Source of the DNA: Straminergon stramineum
Taxonomy: Eukaryota; Streptophyta; Bryopsida; Hypnales; Calliergonaceae
Direction: 5' to 3'
NCBI GenBank assembly: GCA_963920665.1
Contig: OY987267.1
Span: 17,050,001-17,114,000 of the forward strand
Length of the DNA stretch: 64,000 bases
The first letter of the stretch is position 1, and the number at the start of each line of letters is the position of its first letter. A model generated the notes under the pieces. It did not search any database and was not told the DNA's origin. It saw only the letters and a program-made list of their open reading frames with translations. Positions 47,607 to 61,254 of this stretch are shown piece by piece. Made by a program: the position numbers and the translations under genes.

Positions 47607-50200
47607 TAAACCAACCTTAAAATATTTAACAAAGTTTTGAGGTAAACAATGCAAATTGTAATAATCTCTGAAAATCAATGTTTTGGGAAAAATGAAAAAG
47701 GCATTTTTTAGGACATGTACTATAGTGTGCAAAGAAAGTCATTTTTGAATGGATGATGAATGGATGATTTGGATGAAGTTCATTCATAGATAAGATCTAT
47801 GGTTGTGAAATCATCTTGTTGCAAGAAATGCTAGTCCTTCATTGATGCCCTTCATGCCACATTTGATTGCAAATTAATTATTTTGAAGAAAACTTATGCA
47901 AAAAAACTTTGTAAATTTTTCTATTGTTGGTTTCTGACATTACTATATTTAGGTCCAACAATCCTATTTATTAATCTGACATGTTTATTTTTTGGAAACA
48001 TCCTCATAGTGAGTGTTTAATTCTAATCTCTTGTTGCTCAACACTCAATGTTCATCACTCCCTACTCATATTCTAGTGCCCTTGGTGGTATAGTGGGCTC
48101 CCACTTCTTTTTGAAGTAGGTATATATGTAGTAACACATGGAAGGACAAAAGCCTATTACCAAGGTAGTTAATCCAAAGATAATTAGATATTTGTAGTGG
48201 TGAGTTTTCTTTTGGTGAAAACATTTTTATGTTACCATACAAATGAATAGGGTTTGTAGGAACCATGTCTTTTGTAGATTTGTACTTAATTTTTCTATGA
48301 ACATATTTGGAGTGATATAATTCTTGTTGTTTTTCCATTTGTCTAGCAAATCTACTATTTAAGAGAGAGAGAGAGAGAGAGAGAGATACATAAGAAAAAG
48401 AAAAATAGAAAAAAGCCAAAAACTACTACCTCACCCATAGTCTTCACTCCAATAGTCATCGACCTAGTCTTTAATTTTGTCCTAATCTTGATTTGTCCAA
48501 TCTTTGTCTTTTTCTTTGACCCTTACTAACTTCTATCCATTATCTTTTAATATAATAATTTATATTTTTAATTCTTAAGTTCATTTTAACACTTTTATTA
48601 AGGTCTAACTTCTTACCATACCATATTGCCTATAACCTATAAATTTCTTAAAATCTCCAAAATTAATATTAATCTACTTCTAAGTAGAGTAAGTGAGCCT
48701 TGAGTCAAACCAAGGACAATTTGAATGACTCACAGTCATTTTGCTAATGACATCTAGTGATAAGTGAATTATAACCATCTAAAATCATAAGATGTTTTTT
48801 AGTTGTACTTGTACTTCATTCCTTTGCAATATTAATTAGGAAGTGAACCAAGTGATCAATCCACTTAAAAAATAGAAAAGCATTCAACAGAGAACTAGGT
48901 TGCATTTTTATTGTAAAATATGTTATAGAGTCTTTCATTCTTAAAAATGCTCTTCAAAATGTACAAATTAGGAATTGTCTCATCTTCAACATTCATTATT
49001 GATAAGACTATAAAGACTCCATTTAGTTTGTTATTAATGAATGGATTATTCAATCTTTTTCTCTTCCTTGAAAAAACTTTGCTTCTTACTCTTCCAACTT
49101 GTGCCTCATTTTTATTCACATTTCGTATTAGATGTAAATTATTTTTCTATAGCATGGATAGGTTGTTATAGAAGATTTTTACATTTTTAGAGCATAAAGC
49201 TATGGCCTAATTCACTTTTAAGCTTGAGTTATATGGTGATTGAATTGGGAATGTTTAACTTTAAACTACATTAACCAACTTGGTCTTAAAATGCCAATTT
49301 TGAAAGGGTTGGTCCTAGATGCACCACTTTGGTCACTAATGAATAATATTTTCAAAATGTTTTGATTTTTAGGATTTAGGATTAAAAATGAGCGTCTTTT
49401 TTTAGTGACTAAAAAAAATTGAATCAAAGGAAAAATAATTGGCGATTATAAAAATTAGGAATAAGAAAATAGATGAAATATCTTACATTGTGGATTAATA
49501 ATATAAGTGAAAATTTCTAACCAATAGATCTTAGATTTAACCTTCAAAGGACAATTTCATCCTTTAGAAGGCAACCCAAGGAATTTGTCAGAGAATTTGA
49601 AGACTAAGTAAGTTCCTTCTACAATTCTAGAGATGATGATTCTTCATAAACCATGCAAACCTCTCTCAAGCAACAATAGAAAACAAACGGGATGTCTTCT
49701 ACACATGTTGATCACAACCTCACACTAGTTACAAATGAAAAATTGAAACAAGGATCAACACATGCAATGCCTACTAAAAGAAGGGAAAATCAAGTCCAAT
49801 TTTTGAAGTGTTGTTGATTGACGCTCTTGCAATTTCAATTATTTGTTGGACAAAAGGCCTAAAGGGCACGGAATGTACTTTATAGGTTATGTATGTTCAC
49901 CTTTAAACTAGACAACATGATTTAGAAGAGAGAAAGTCTTACAAGAATCAAATTTCTAACAAAAAGGGGCAAAATGTTTTTGAAATGAGAGACACTAAAG
50001 AGAAGAAGAATTAGAAATATAATTTAAGAACCACAACAATAAATGTTGTTTACCTCTAAATCCATTACTATATTATTAAAATAATAGGTCTTTTGAGAAG
50101 AATTCTTTAAGAGAAGAAGGAAATGTTTTAAAGGGGGGATTTGTTTTAATATCAAGGTGTTCCAAAGAAAAACAAGACATGTATCCTAGAGAATCTTCTT
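47607..50200. other. Gene-free stretch
   Basis: No coding remnant is recognised. It contains a GA microsatellite at 48362-48386. Confidence 0.5.
48362..48386. repeat. (AG)n microsatellite
   Basis: About twelve AG units without interruption. Confidence 0.95.
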
Positions 50201-50296
50201 CAAAAATAATATTATACATGTACATCAAAGAACTTGTTCTCGCAACATATAGATGGGGATTATTCTTAAGAATTGAGTAATATTGTTTATAAAGCC

Positions 50297-50651
50297 TAGG
50301 GGAACACTAAAATATATCTAGTGTAATCACAAGTGTTAAGAGGGTATTTAAATGAGATTTATCACATACTTGGAATACTTAAGGTATATTTTAGAATATC
50401 CTAAAATATTCTAGACATGTTCTAAAATATTCTAGACATATTCTAGACATATTCTAAAATATTCTAGACATGTTCTAAAATATTATAGACATATTCTAAT
50501 AAGATTTTCAAATTATTCCTTTTTTGAGTTTAAAGCATTGTACATTACATGTACAATCTAACAATTCAATAGAAATGTTATTTTTCATAAATAAAAAGGA
50601 CTTTATGTTTTAACTCGTGTAGTTTTCTAAGTCATCCCGAGTGCCCCCCTA
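50297..50651. mobile_element. Candidate MITE, about 355 bp
   Basis: The ends read TAGGGGAACACT and, on the other strand, TAGGGGGGCACT (10 of 12 identical). Copy 2 of the host repeat (52195-52325) lacks the element, giving an empty-site comparison. The flanks TTTATAAAG and AATGTAAAG may be a worn 9-bp target duplication, which would fit the Mutator class. A minisatellite (50399-50499) lies inside. Confidence 0.5.
50399..50499. repeat. Minisatellite, about 20-bp unit
   Basis: Repeats of TTCTAAAATATTCTAGACAT with an 11-bp short unit in the middle; about five units. Each unit is partly self-complementary (AGAATATTTT/AAAATATTCT). Confidence 0.85.
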
Positions 50652-50720
50652 TAATGTAAAGGAAGTGATAACATTAGCATTGAAGTAGGTGAATTAATTG
50701 GAATTGAAATTTTTTTTTTG

Positions 50721-52194
50721 TGAATAGTCTTTATGAGATAAATATTGAAATAAAGAATTTTTATCTATGCAATTATTTTCTAGGTTCTTGAGGCATTTGA
50801 CTTGCATTTGTACCACATGGATCTTGAAAGTAAGATGTTGTGAATCTTTGAAAATAACTAAAATGGTTTATGTCAAGCTTCACTCTCAGTAGAAAAAGTG
50901 AGATCTTAAAAATCAATTCCAAAAACAAATAGAGTTAAATAATGGAAGTGACAAAATCTCATAGTACATATTATTCTAGATACTTTGAAATTTAAAAAAT
51001 TAAATATTCCTAATTTGTTTTTTCTTATTGAATTTCTAAAGAAAACCTTGAATAAATAATCAAAAATATATAATAAATACTATGATAAACTAAATAGCAC
51101 AAAAGTGATGTAAACATTAACACTTATAACTTTGCATTGTATATGTACTAAAGCTTTGTCATTCATCCAATATTATACAACACATCTTTTAAATCCATAT
51201 GTCATCTACGTAGTAATTCTTTAAGGATAGAGAAGACACATTATGTCCTCTCTCTTTTAACCCCTAAAGGACCAAGGTGTTTTTTTTGGCAACATAACTT
51301 TTTGGGGCAGGTACGTGTGACTAGAGATTTCCATGTTTTTGGCCCAAACTTGAATAGAAGGTGTGGATGAGAAATATCTTTCTTGTGCACTAAATTTCAA
51401 GGCATTTGAAATATGAGTCAAAAGTTATGGCCTAATATGTAGTTTGTTTTTCAACTAGGGCACTTTGGGCAGATCTGAAAAAATCATTTTTTTCAAAAAT
51501 AAAAATTTGAAATTGGTTTTCTAGATTTATATATACATATAAAGCTTTGAATCATTCCATTTTGATCAATGAGTAAAAATTTATGAGATGTTTTAGTTTG
51601 CAAGCAAGTATGGATTCTCTACTCTAAAATAAACTTTAAAGTCTTTTATTTAACTCAATTTTCAGTATTTTTTGAAAAAAATAAAGAAATAAGATGTAGA
51701 TTGTTTATTAAAACATTACAACCATTTGGATTGGGATTTTTTAATTCCATTAATAAATTGTTAACAATTTAGTATTTTGAATCATTCTCTACATCTTTCT
51801 ACTTACTATTTTTTTCCTATGTGTTGCACAATTCCAAATGATTGAAAATTTTCAAGCATGTAGCCAACTTGCATTGAAGAATGAATCTAAAGAAGCACCA
51901 TCATTTTGGAAATTTTTTCATACAAATGTGACCTTGTGAAGTGCAGCTACCTATTTTTTCACAAGGCCCCCCAAAGGATTTTTGTCACTTCAAATGCTAA
52001 TATCTTGCAATCTACATGGTGGAATTTTCTGAATTTTTTTCCACAACCTCTCAATACAACTTACTACAAGATTCTACAATTACATGTTTCCAAAAATGAT
52101 GTTTTTCAAAAATTTGGTATTTGTATTAGAAATGGCAGTTTTTTAGGGGTTTTGGTGATAACATAGTCAAGGAACTTTAGAGATTAAAAACAAA
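50721..52194. other. Gene-free stretch
   Basis: No recognisable coding remnant. One 86-codon frame at 51906-52166 shows no conserved motif. Confidence 0.5.
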
Positions 52195-52325
52195 CAAATA
52201 TATACATGTACATTAAACAAAGTGATCTTGGAACATGTAGATGTAGATTATTCCTAGGTTTTTGGTTGTATAGTTTGTAAATGAAGTGATAAAATTAGCA
52301 TAGAAATAGGAGATGTCTATGAAAT
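52195..52325. repeat. Dispersed direct repeat, copy 2 (uninterrupted)
   Basis: 'atatacatgtacattaaacaaagtgatcttggaacatgtagatgtagattattcctagg', then 'gtttgtaaatgaagtgataaaattagcatagaaatagg', matches the two parts of 50205-50720 without the insertion. Confidence 0.65.
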
Positions 52326-53604
52326 AAAAATTATTTTATTAATATCTAATACTTTATTTCTGAAACAACAAAAACAACTATAAATAAAAGGATATAGACT
52401 ACTTGTTGAAACGAATGTGAGGTTGTGGAGAGACTCTAGGTTCCTATAATGTTTGCATAGTTTGATGAATTGGCCAAGTGATTGCTACATCTAAAAGCTA
52501 TATCAACACATAAACTTATAATGAAGATTGCAAGAGCAATTTTTATTTAAATTCACTATATAATACTCCATTAATGGAAATTTATTCAAATGCACTTCTA
52601 ATGGTAAGAAATATTCAAAAAATTGAGTGTGTGGACAATCAAAGTCTATTATTAAACATTTGTTGAAGAAAACATCTAAATGATATACAAAATAAGAAAT
52701 GAAGGATAGTCACTCAATGCCTCCTCAAATTTATGCATCCCTAATTTTAAAATCATCATGAGGCTCAATTAAAAGTGGCCACATTATATTCTTGCTCTCA
52801 TTGTTCAATAAGAAAAATTCTCCTACGTTGTTTTTCCATCAATGCAAAAAAACTCTCTACAACTACAAATTTTATTTGGGAGCAAAGGCATTTTATTTTG
52901 CAACTTGAGGCTTAGAAGATGCCACTTTGGGAGTTTAGTGTGGGATATGTTGTATACTTGAATCTCTCATGCACTTCAACAACCAATATGAAATATATAT
53001 GAATTTGTATTTGTATATATGCATATTATACCTATATTTATATGCATGTATTGTATGTGTATTCATATTCAGGTTTGGTTTTAGTGGAGTGGGGGTAAAT
53101 CTCTTTTTTTTACTTTGTGTGGACTTGATTTTTCAAGAGCCACTAGTTGGTGTTTTATAGGGGATAGAAGGACAAAATAAAGGAATTGTTTTCTAGTGCT
53201 AAATTCTTTCTAATGAATGAACAACCTACTTTGAGTTACAAATGTCTTCAAAATCTTGCCATGGGAACTACAAAAAATGGATGAAGTGAATCCAAGTATG
53301 TTGAAAAATCAATTTTTGTCATTTCTTTCCCACAAGTTCCCTTTCCCGCATCAAGTTCCCATTCGCCCTATTAGGGGAGCATAAGCTTCTCCTAATGTGG
53401 CCCATAAAAATGAAAAAAATAAAATTGGATAAACTGAAGTAGTAGGAAATCTTTACCTCTTTATTAGACATGATGTATTTGAAGGGGAAAAGTTGTATAA
53501 GAAGCAAATGCCTAAGACGAGGTATAAAACAATTTAAAAAGGAAGTCAATTTAAAACATAACAAATTAAGAGATTTTCAAATAACAATGATAATAACAAT
53601 GATG

Positions 53605-53688
<84 letters not shown>

Positions 53689-54889
53689 TAGGCCAACTTT
53701 ATAGGTTGAATTGTTCACTTCTTACATGTACATCATAGTTTTGAAGAAAATAGTTTTTTATTTTTTAAAATGAAGCCTACCAAACATGAAAAATAACAAA
53801 ATAACACAATGTAGTAAGAAAAATTGATAGCAAAATTATATTAGTAATAGATTGGGGTTTTCACATCCTACTTATATACTTGACTACTCGTAGTCATATA
53901 GGTCTTTTGACTATTCACATGTCTCTAGTAGTCTTATGAAACATATTCTCTAAATTGTTCTTATCAAGGCCTCATCTTCTATGACTAAGAACATGACAAC
54001 ATCCACATATGACTTTCCTAAACTAAATGTGACTAAATATATAATAGAGTGTCCATGGTATAAAAAAAAATACTTCATAGTAGAATTTCCTAATTCTACG
54101 AGGAGCCTCCTCACTATGTAGAGCTTATTTGCATAACTATATTCAAGTGGTTTCTTAGTTGATCACTCACTTACACATTGAATGAATATGACCCTTTTTT
54201 AATCTATTTTTGAAAGTTTGACTACTTTTAGTCAATTGTGTTTAAAGAGAATTAAAAATTCTCTCCCCTCCAAATACAAATATACAATAACATCTAATTT
54301 TCATGAATTTTTCCTTAGAAAATTTATTTAAATTAATGATCAAATGTTTGAGAAAACTAATTAAATTTGAATTGTATAATCTCCAAAATTCTATAAGATT
54401 AGAGGCTCTAAATTTTTGAAGTCGATGTCCATAAAAATAACTTTAAGATCCTATATTTATTTTTATATTTTACAGTGCTATTTTGTTTTGGGAAATGGGC
54501 CTTAATGCTAGTGTTGTATGAGTAGTTAGAAGGTTTTACTAGTATCAAGATGGTAGTTTGTTTTGTCATGCAATGTTCTCTAATAGAAAATTTAAAACTT
54601 AGCAAAGGCCACTATTTCTATTGCTGATTTTGTGGATACTCTACAACAATCTTTTATTGATTATTTAAACAATTAAACAATTGACTACATTAACTAACAA
54701 AACAAAGTTTGTTTGAAAACAAACAAAGTTAAATGACTAATAAAACAAAGTGTGTTTCAATGCTCCAAGCATCATTTCTGTATTTGTGAAGGACATTAAA
54801 TTCAAATTTTTAAAATAGTGTTTCACCTCAAGGCATATGCAAAAATAATAGAGTATTTTGTGTTATAGTCTTATTGTTCACCTACTTAC
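52326..54889. other. Gene-free AT-rich stretch
   Basis: Apart from the AAT microsatellite, nothing is recognised on either strand. Confidence 0.5.
53605..53688. repeat. (AAT)n microsatellite, about 28 units
   Basis: Uninterrupted AAT/ATA repeats, preceded by a few degenerate units. Confidence 0.97.
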
Positions 54890-54905
54890 CTCTCTCTCTC
54901 TCTCT
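54890..54905. repeat. (CT)n tract
   Basis: Eight CT units at the left edge of a compositionally distinct segment. Confidence 0.9.
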
Positions 54906-56087
54906 AGTCCAGAACAGCTGTGAAACAAATTTGGGGTTATGAGCACCTGTGACAAACACCACATGAATACACAAGGACTAAAATTTCTGAAATTACCATC
55001 CTGACAAGGGATGAAGTTGGTGGTACCTAAATTACTGGACTGACATTACAAATTGACGGTGGTCAGAACCATGTAAGTCAGGGAGTATGTCTTGGGAAAT
55101 GAAGGAAACCCTTTTTTTAAATGGACCCAGGAAAAATTAATGTGCAAGTTCAAGTTAGCAGCTAATTAAACACCTGCACTACAGGACCACTAAAAGAAAT
55201 GACCAAGTGCCGTCATATTGAGGAAAATGGCATCTACATAAAAAATAAAGGGAAGCCAGACTCAAAGTGGCGCCTCTTTCGCTACCTTTCTTGTGTGTGA
55301 GTATATGAGAGCCATGCTCTGGGTAAACTAGTGTGAAAACCAGAGTAGAAGCGTGAAGGAGTTGGAACCACTTCAGTTCACGATAGTATAGGCTGTTGCA
55401 GAGGTGCACTAGGAGTATCGACATGGGTGAAAAGGTTGGACAGAGAGGAATGGAGGGCAAAACGTTTTCCTACTAACGGATCAAATTAGCTTGTGATTGT
55501 GATACGGATAACAACTGGTTTTCGTGCTAAAGACACCTTGCATACGTCATGATTCTAACTATGTGGTTTGGATTGTGGCATGGGTGCAGGTGAGGCACGG
55601 ACCCTCAATTGCTAGCTTTATGCAGATCCAGACAGGAAGGAATTTTCTCAAGGACATGACGGAAGTTTATTGATCAATCAAATTTTCGTTCAATGTGTTT
55701 TTAGGGGGTTTGCTTGGTCTGAAAGGCTTACTGTCACAATGGTTATGCATGAGAAACTTTCTACCCAAAGCAAGAATGCTTGAATTGCAACATAGAAGAT
55801 ATCAGTTACGGTAGAATAGAATGTTAGAAGTCTATTCCAGCAAGTCCAGCAAGTCCAGCACAAGGGTCGAAATTCAAGGGAGGTATTCCCGAAAGACCAA
55901 TCAGTGCATTCCAGTAACATGGGGAATCTTGCTATAGTATCACTCCTAGTAACCTATACAAGCCGTTTAAAATACACATAGTGATATGTTTTTTTAAACA
56001 AGTTTCTTGTGCAATGCTTGAGAAATGTCAAAAGGTAAAGGTGTTTTCAGAAATGAATAGAAACTACCCGAAAGGGGTGATGAATCA
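54906..56087. other. Compositional island of unknown origin
   Basis: This 1.2-kb segment is visibly less AT-rich than its neighbours and has few homopolymer runs. It lies between two CT tracts. Frames of 93 codons (55179-55460, - strand) and 76 codons (55690-55920, - strand) show no recognisable domain. The second includes CWTCWTCWN, produced by a 9-bp tandem (gtccagcaa, about 55839-55860). It could be a transcribed non-coding or untranslated region, organelle-derived DNA, or an unrecognised exon. Confidence 0.35.
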
Positions 56088-56120
56088 TCTTCTCTCTCTC
56101 TCTCTCTATTTGTGTGTGTG
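56088..56120. repeat. (CT)n followed by (TG)n
   Basis: About ten CT units, then a short spacer and five TG units. Confidence 0.95.
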
Positions 56121-56649
56121 TATGTAAAATTTGTTCTTGTACTCATACATTTAGAGGGAAATTATTTTTTTCTTGATTTTCATGAGCCAATGTGTGTTTC
56201 TAGTTTTGGTTGCATACCTACAATATTTTGCATATTGTGTTATGTAGATGTATTAATCCCTAAGGTTCTAAGGCTTCCTCCACAAGAAAGACTTCAAAAT
56301 TGTCAATGCTATTGCAAAGAGTAAAAAACTTTTAAAAAAAATTCTTTTACACATTTTACCATAGGATTTTGCACTAGAATATTACAAGAATGCATGGAAG
56401 AAATTTTAGAAATTTAGACCATATAGATTGGAAGAAATTTGTAGTTTCAGTGAAGAAAATTGTTTTTTTCCACCTTGCATGACTAGATTACAAGAAATTA
56501 AATCTTCTTAATTTAATTATTTTTCTCTAAAGACTTTGGCATTTAAAAAATTCATGTTGAAGAATAGAATTGAAAATCTAGAAAATAAAATTCAAAAAGA
56601 AAGACTGAATTTTAATTCTTCAAACAATTGGAAAGTAAAAGTACATATA

Positions 56650-58985
56650 AGTTTTAATCGTGTTTGTATAGGAGTTTGACAAGGATTGTAGTCAAGCATT
56701 CCAAATTCTTCAAACATTGATACTATGAGCATATAATATTTAGTTTGAAGGAGAAATAGACCATCACATGTGTAGTAAACTTTAGACCTAAATAACAGTT
56801 AATGAGGCTAAGGTTGGTTTGTCATTTAAAAGTGGTTCATGAATTGTTATTTGAGCTAGGCAATTTCTATTAGATTGTTGTTTGTGTCAAATAGTTTGTC
56901 AATGTAGAGGACAATGACAACAATCCAATCATCTACATTGGTATAGTATAAATTTTTGTTAGAAAATGATTGTTGAAGAAATTTGTTATTTTTCTTAATC
57001 ATTTGATTGGAGATTCCTTGAGACCATACAAAGCCTTATGTAATTGACACACTTTCAATTAGTGTTTTGAAATTTCAAAACTATAGGATTATCTTATATA
57101 AGCTTTGTGATAGAGTTTACTATTGAGAAAAATTGTAAAAATGTCTAGGCAATACATTTTTCATCCTTTTAGATATTGAGATGGTGTTAACAACTTTGAT
57201 GGTGTTATATTTTGTTATAGGTACAAAAATTTCTTTATAGTCAAGATCTTATTGTAATCTCATTGTTCAAAATCACAAGCAATAAGTTTAACTTTGTGTT
57301 TTCCAAATTTACCAAGGCTCCTAGTTTCATTTTGTATATTTATTTGCAAGATATGGCATGTATTCTTGGCGTTAAGTCAACAAGCGCTTAGTTTCTATTC
57401 TGATGAATGCTATGCATCTCTGCTTGCATAGCTTGTTGCCATGGATGATCATTTTTACATTAGCATATGCAAGATCATTAATTTTGGGTTCCTAGGTTCT
57501 TGGTTGCTCAAAATTTGATAGTGATTTAAAAGTTTTTGGGAAGGCTTGGAGACACAACTAGATTTGCAAATGGTAGTAGTGTATGTAGACACCTAGAATA
57601 TATATTAGTTGATAGGATGATAGTATTGGAGAGCTAATTGTGAATGTGCATGTCATTTTGAAAGGTGAAATCATATGTGATTCAACTTACCTTGTAGAAA
57701 ATCTAAGAAGGCATAGATTAAAGAAATGAGCTAGGATTATTGTTGATATTGTTCATAGGTTCATGGTTCATGTGAATTGTTAATGAAGGAGGTTATACCT
57801 AGAATTAATAGTGAAAGATTAATACAAAATTGAACTGGAAAGGTGGAGTGAATTTTCTGACCTACCAATATAGCTAGATTGAGTATTTGAGTCTCATCAA
57901 ATGTGACATTGTATAAGATTATAATAAATTTGGTACAAGGATGAAAGCAACAAAATAGTTTGGTATATATAAAAAGTGACTTTAGACCCCATTATATCTT
58001 ATTTATGCTTGGGTACTTCATTTAACATATTAGGCTTTTAGAGTTGTGTTAGATAGTTAGAGCCTTCATTGGTCGCTTGTTGAGTAAATAGCAAGCATGT
58101 TTGACAACTATTGACTAGGGTTTTTTTAATTAACATATGGTGATAGATGAGGTAACAAAAAATCTTTATCATTAATATTGAATAGTTCTTTTGTTTTGCT
58201 AGACCATTATTCTATGAAGTAAATAGTTGATTGAATTCATGTATGATCCCTTCTATATTACAAAACTATTAAACTGCATATATTTCCTCCATTGTTAATT
58301 CAAAGGATAAGTAGTTTGTAGTCTAGTGCCTTTTCTTCTTAAGTTTTGAATTTAATAAACTCATGCAGTGTCTAATCTTTGATTTTCAATAGAACCACCT
58401 AGTCTTTCTCAGAAAATCATTTACACATGTGACAAAATAGCATGTCCTATTGTATGAAGATTGGTGAAGTTGACCACACACATCAATTGGACCAAGTTTC
58501 AGAAAGTGAGTAAATAGAGGTGATACTTTGAGGAAACTTTTTTCTAGCTTTCTTGCCCTTTCTACAAGTTCACAAACATTTTGGATCCTAGGTAGCTTAG
58601 AAAGTCCTAAATCATCTATCACTTAAATAACCTTCATAGGTTGTCAAAGTTTAGATGTCTTAATCCATAATGTTTTAGGAAAATTTTGGCCAATCTCCTT
58701 TGTGTGTTCCATGGTGCATACTTCGGCAATTGATAATGTCTCTATTGTCAACATGTGAAGCTTCCATTTGCTCATGCAATAGCCTCAAAAAATGATACAT
58801 CCACTGCATATATTGTGAATGAGATATGGACATGCTCTTAATAAATTCCATAGAGCAACCTTGATTAGATAAACATCCAATTAAAAGTATTTTTTCGTAT
58901 AAACAAATTACCTAAAGAATATTATCCAAACTCTATATTGATCCGTCTAATAGTGTGATTAATAATTTGTCTTTCTTAACTCCCG
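56650..58985 (-). pseudogene. Ty1/copia retrotransposon pol fragment
   Basis: On the - strand, in the normal copia order, are a GAG-pre-integrase remnant (GLRHLNFDNL, 58637-58673), integrase (58386-58622), then reverse transcriptase pieces: WQQAMQAEMHSIHQN (57389-57436), KVCQLHKALYGLKESPIK (57001-57057), a degraded catalytic box (VIVLYIDKLFDT where YVDD is expected, about 56880-56925) and EEFGMLDYNPCQTPI (about 56671-56716). RNase H, gag and LTRs are not seen. Stops and frameshifts run throughout, and the catalytic DD is lost, so the copy is dead and truncated at both ends. It is closest to the copia superfamily because integrase precedes reverse transcriptase and the KALYGLK motif is present. 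Confidence 0.9.
58386..58622 (-). pseudogene. Copia integrase N-terminal region
   Basis: A 78-residue frame reads KLPRIQNVCELVERARKLEK, then KSFLKVSP, GPIDVCGQLHQSSYN and RTCYFVTCVNDFLRKT. This matches the zinc-binding and first catalytic strand region of copia integrase. The finger's second Cys pair is altered (CELVER where CxxC is expected), although the first catalytic Asp (HIDVCG-type strand) and the following D in VNDF are present. Confidence 0.88.
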
Positions 58986-60249
58986 GGTATGCAACTCTTG
59001 TATTATATATAGGGGTCATTGGCATTAAAACAGCTCAGAGGATAGCTTTTGTTAAAATTATATCAAATTATAAAGACCCAAAAGCTAGGTGAAGACCAAA
59101 TTAAAAGAAAATTAAATGTAAAAAATGTTGAATTGCATACATTTTAGAAAAAACTCACAATAGATATGAAGAATTGAAACACCTATGCATAGTTTCTAAA
59201 AATGCATACAAAGAAGTTGGGTCTAGTTGAAATAAATTTTTTATTAGAAAACTGCAAAAGTAGCCTAGCTCGGCCTATGATACATGTATTAAAAAAATTC
59301 ATATAATTATTTTTTTAATGCTATTATTGTCTTCAAAAATATTTGTTTCATGTATATAAGTACGTTTCTGGATTCCTTGTTAAAAGGGCTACAAGATTAT
59401 TCTACATTAAAACAAATTATATCCCTTAAGATTGGATTAAAACGCATAATAAGTGATTATAATCAAGGCCATATAATATGGAAGTTGCATACCTGGGTCC
59501 TGACTACAATCATGATAAAGGTGATTTTGTTATAAACTTAAGAATGGAACTCAAACTAGGCAAAAAATTACTAAGTATGTCAAAATTGTCTACAATACAA
59601 CAGATGGCCTCCAAATCAAGTACCCACACAAAATTTTTTGTTATAAAGTTGCTTTCTAGGATTTCTAGAAAATTAGGATTGTGTGATTCCTTGAGTTGTT
59701 ACTTTGGTTTGAGGATTTTTTTGCTTTTGCTTTTGCTTAGTACTAGTAGAAATTTTAGTCAAAAAATCATAAATGAAGTGTTCAAACCATAATTGGTAGA
59801 AGTCCCTAATAATACAATGATTTACCCCTCGAAGCTTGGAGTGCCTAAAACACTCCAATTCTGAGCTTTTAAAGTTTGATTAGATGTGTGAGGTGAATTA
59901 GGTATCTGGAGATGATTAGAAGTTGGATAGATAGCTAGGCGGCTAGGCCTAACTATTGCAAGGTTTCCATTAGAGACTTAATTAAACCTTCAAGTATATA
60001 TGACAATGCCTAGTTAAACAAAAATTATTAGTCTACAATAGAGAGTTATTTTAGCCTTAGGTATACTCATATACTTCTAGTCAATCCATTTAGAGGCCAC
60101 CATCTATATTGAGAAAATTGTAGACAATTAAATATGGAGAAATTGAAGATTAAAGAGAGGTATTTCTGACATAAAAACACTCCAAGAATTCAATGGTGAA
60201 ATCATTTCAATTAAATTTAATTCGAGTCACAAGATTTTTTTTCCATCGA
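58986..60249. other. Gene-free stretch
   Basis: No recognisable coding remnant. Frames up to 104 codons (59478-59792, + strand) show no conserved motif. Confidence 0.45.
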
Positions 60250-61100
60250 GATTTAAAGGAAATAATAAAAATTAGACTTTGTACAAATAGTGGAGAGTAA
60301 GAACATGATCTTGAATTTTATGTTTGAGGAATTTCTAGAGGTTTTCCAAAAAAATTTGGATCTTTCTAGAATTCAGAAGATAACTTTAAGGAAAGTCGAC
60401 TACCTTGATTAGTGATAAAAAAAAATTCTAGATATTACCCAGGTTATTAGAAAATTCCATTCAAAATTAGAATAGACTTTTTAGTCATAATAATGCACCC
60501 CAACATTCGACATTCAATTCCAATGCATTCCAATACTGACAAATACTTGAATCGGTGACTTTCTTGAATTTAGGTGGAATTTAAACAAATTTGATGCATT
60601 GACTAGTGTACCAAAAACTTGTGGAATCCAAATGATGCCAAAGAAGAATCTTATTTTGTGAACTAATTTGAACAATTAGAGTCATTGCAACTTAGACCGA
60701 CTGTTTTTTTGGTAGCATTTGGCTTTTTTCTAGTTGTACTATGACGTGTTGGAAAAAATATTTAAAAATAAATAAAATATGGATAATTAGTAGAACAATA
60801 GAAATATCATATCACCAAAATTTGAGGCATAAGAAAAATGTGGGTCAAAAGTTATTCACAAAATAGAGTGACACAATTTTTGTAGAAAATAGACACTTTA
60901 ATGTTTTAATTTGTAAAAAATAGGAAAAGAATTTTCAAAAGAACTAAAAACTAACAATTGGGGAGGATTTCATGATGAAAAGATTTCACCAAAAAATGAA
61001 AGAGAAACCATCTTCAATGTTGAGAATGATGCGCGCAAGGGCCCCTATTTGCATACATGTGGAATAATGTTTTTTTAAGTGCCCTTTGGTAGGCACATCC

Positions 61101-61254
61101 ATGCCTAGTATGGGAATAGCCCACAAACTTTTCAAGTCTACATCATTAATTTTGGTTATTCCATAGTACTAAAAAACCATCAGATGAGATTTGGGGACGA
61201 AAGGGGGTCGTTTCAAGCCTATTCCCCATGCTATTCCCGCACTAGTGAGGGCAT
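61101..61254. repeat. Inverted repeat pair inside L3
   Basis: ATGCCTAGTATGGGAATAGC (61101-61120) pairs with 61230-61254, which on the other strand begins ATGCCCTCACTAGTGCGGGA and ends ATAGC. It may mark a small element inserted into L3. Confidence 0.45.

Larger units (their letters stand above)
50205..50720. repeat. Dispersed direct repeat, copy 1 (contains an insertion)
   Basis: 'atacatgtacatcaaa...acatatagatggggattattc' near 50215-50265 and 'aaggaagtgataacattagcattgaagtagg' near 50659-50690 match adjacent parts of 52195-52325. In copy 1 these parts are separated by about 350 bp of inserted DNA. Confidence 0.65.

Noticed and set aside
48066..48419. 117-codon - strand frame with a Ser-Leu repeat
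   Set aside because: The start is created by the AG microsatellite, and the rest shows no conserved motif.
53470..53691. 73-codon + strand frame ending in polyisoleucine
   Set aside because: It is the translation of the AAT microsatellite.
59478..59792. 104-codon + strand frame next to the copia fragment
   Set aside because: No similarity to gag or any known domain, on the opposite strand to the copia pol, and overlapped by other frames.
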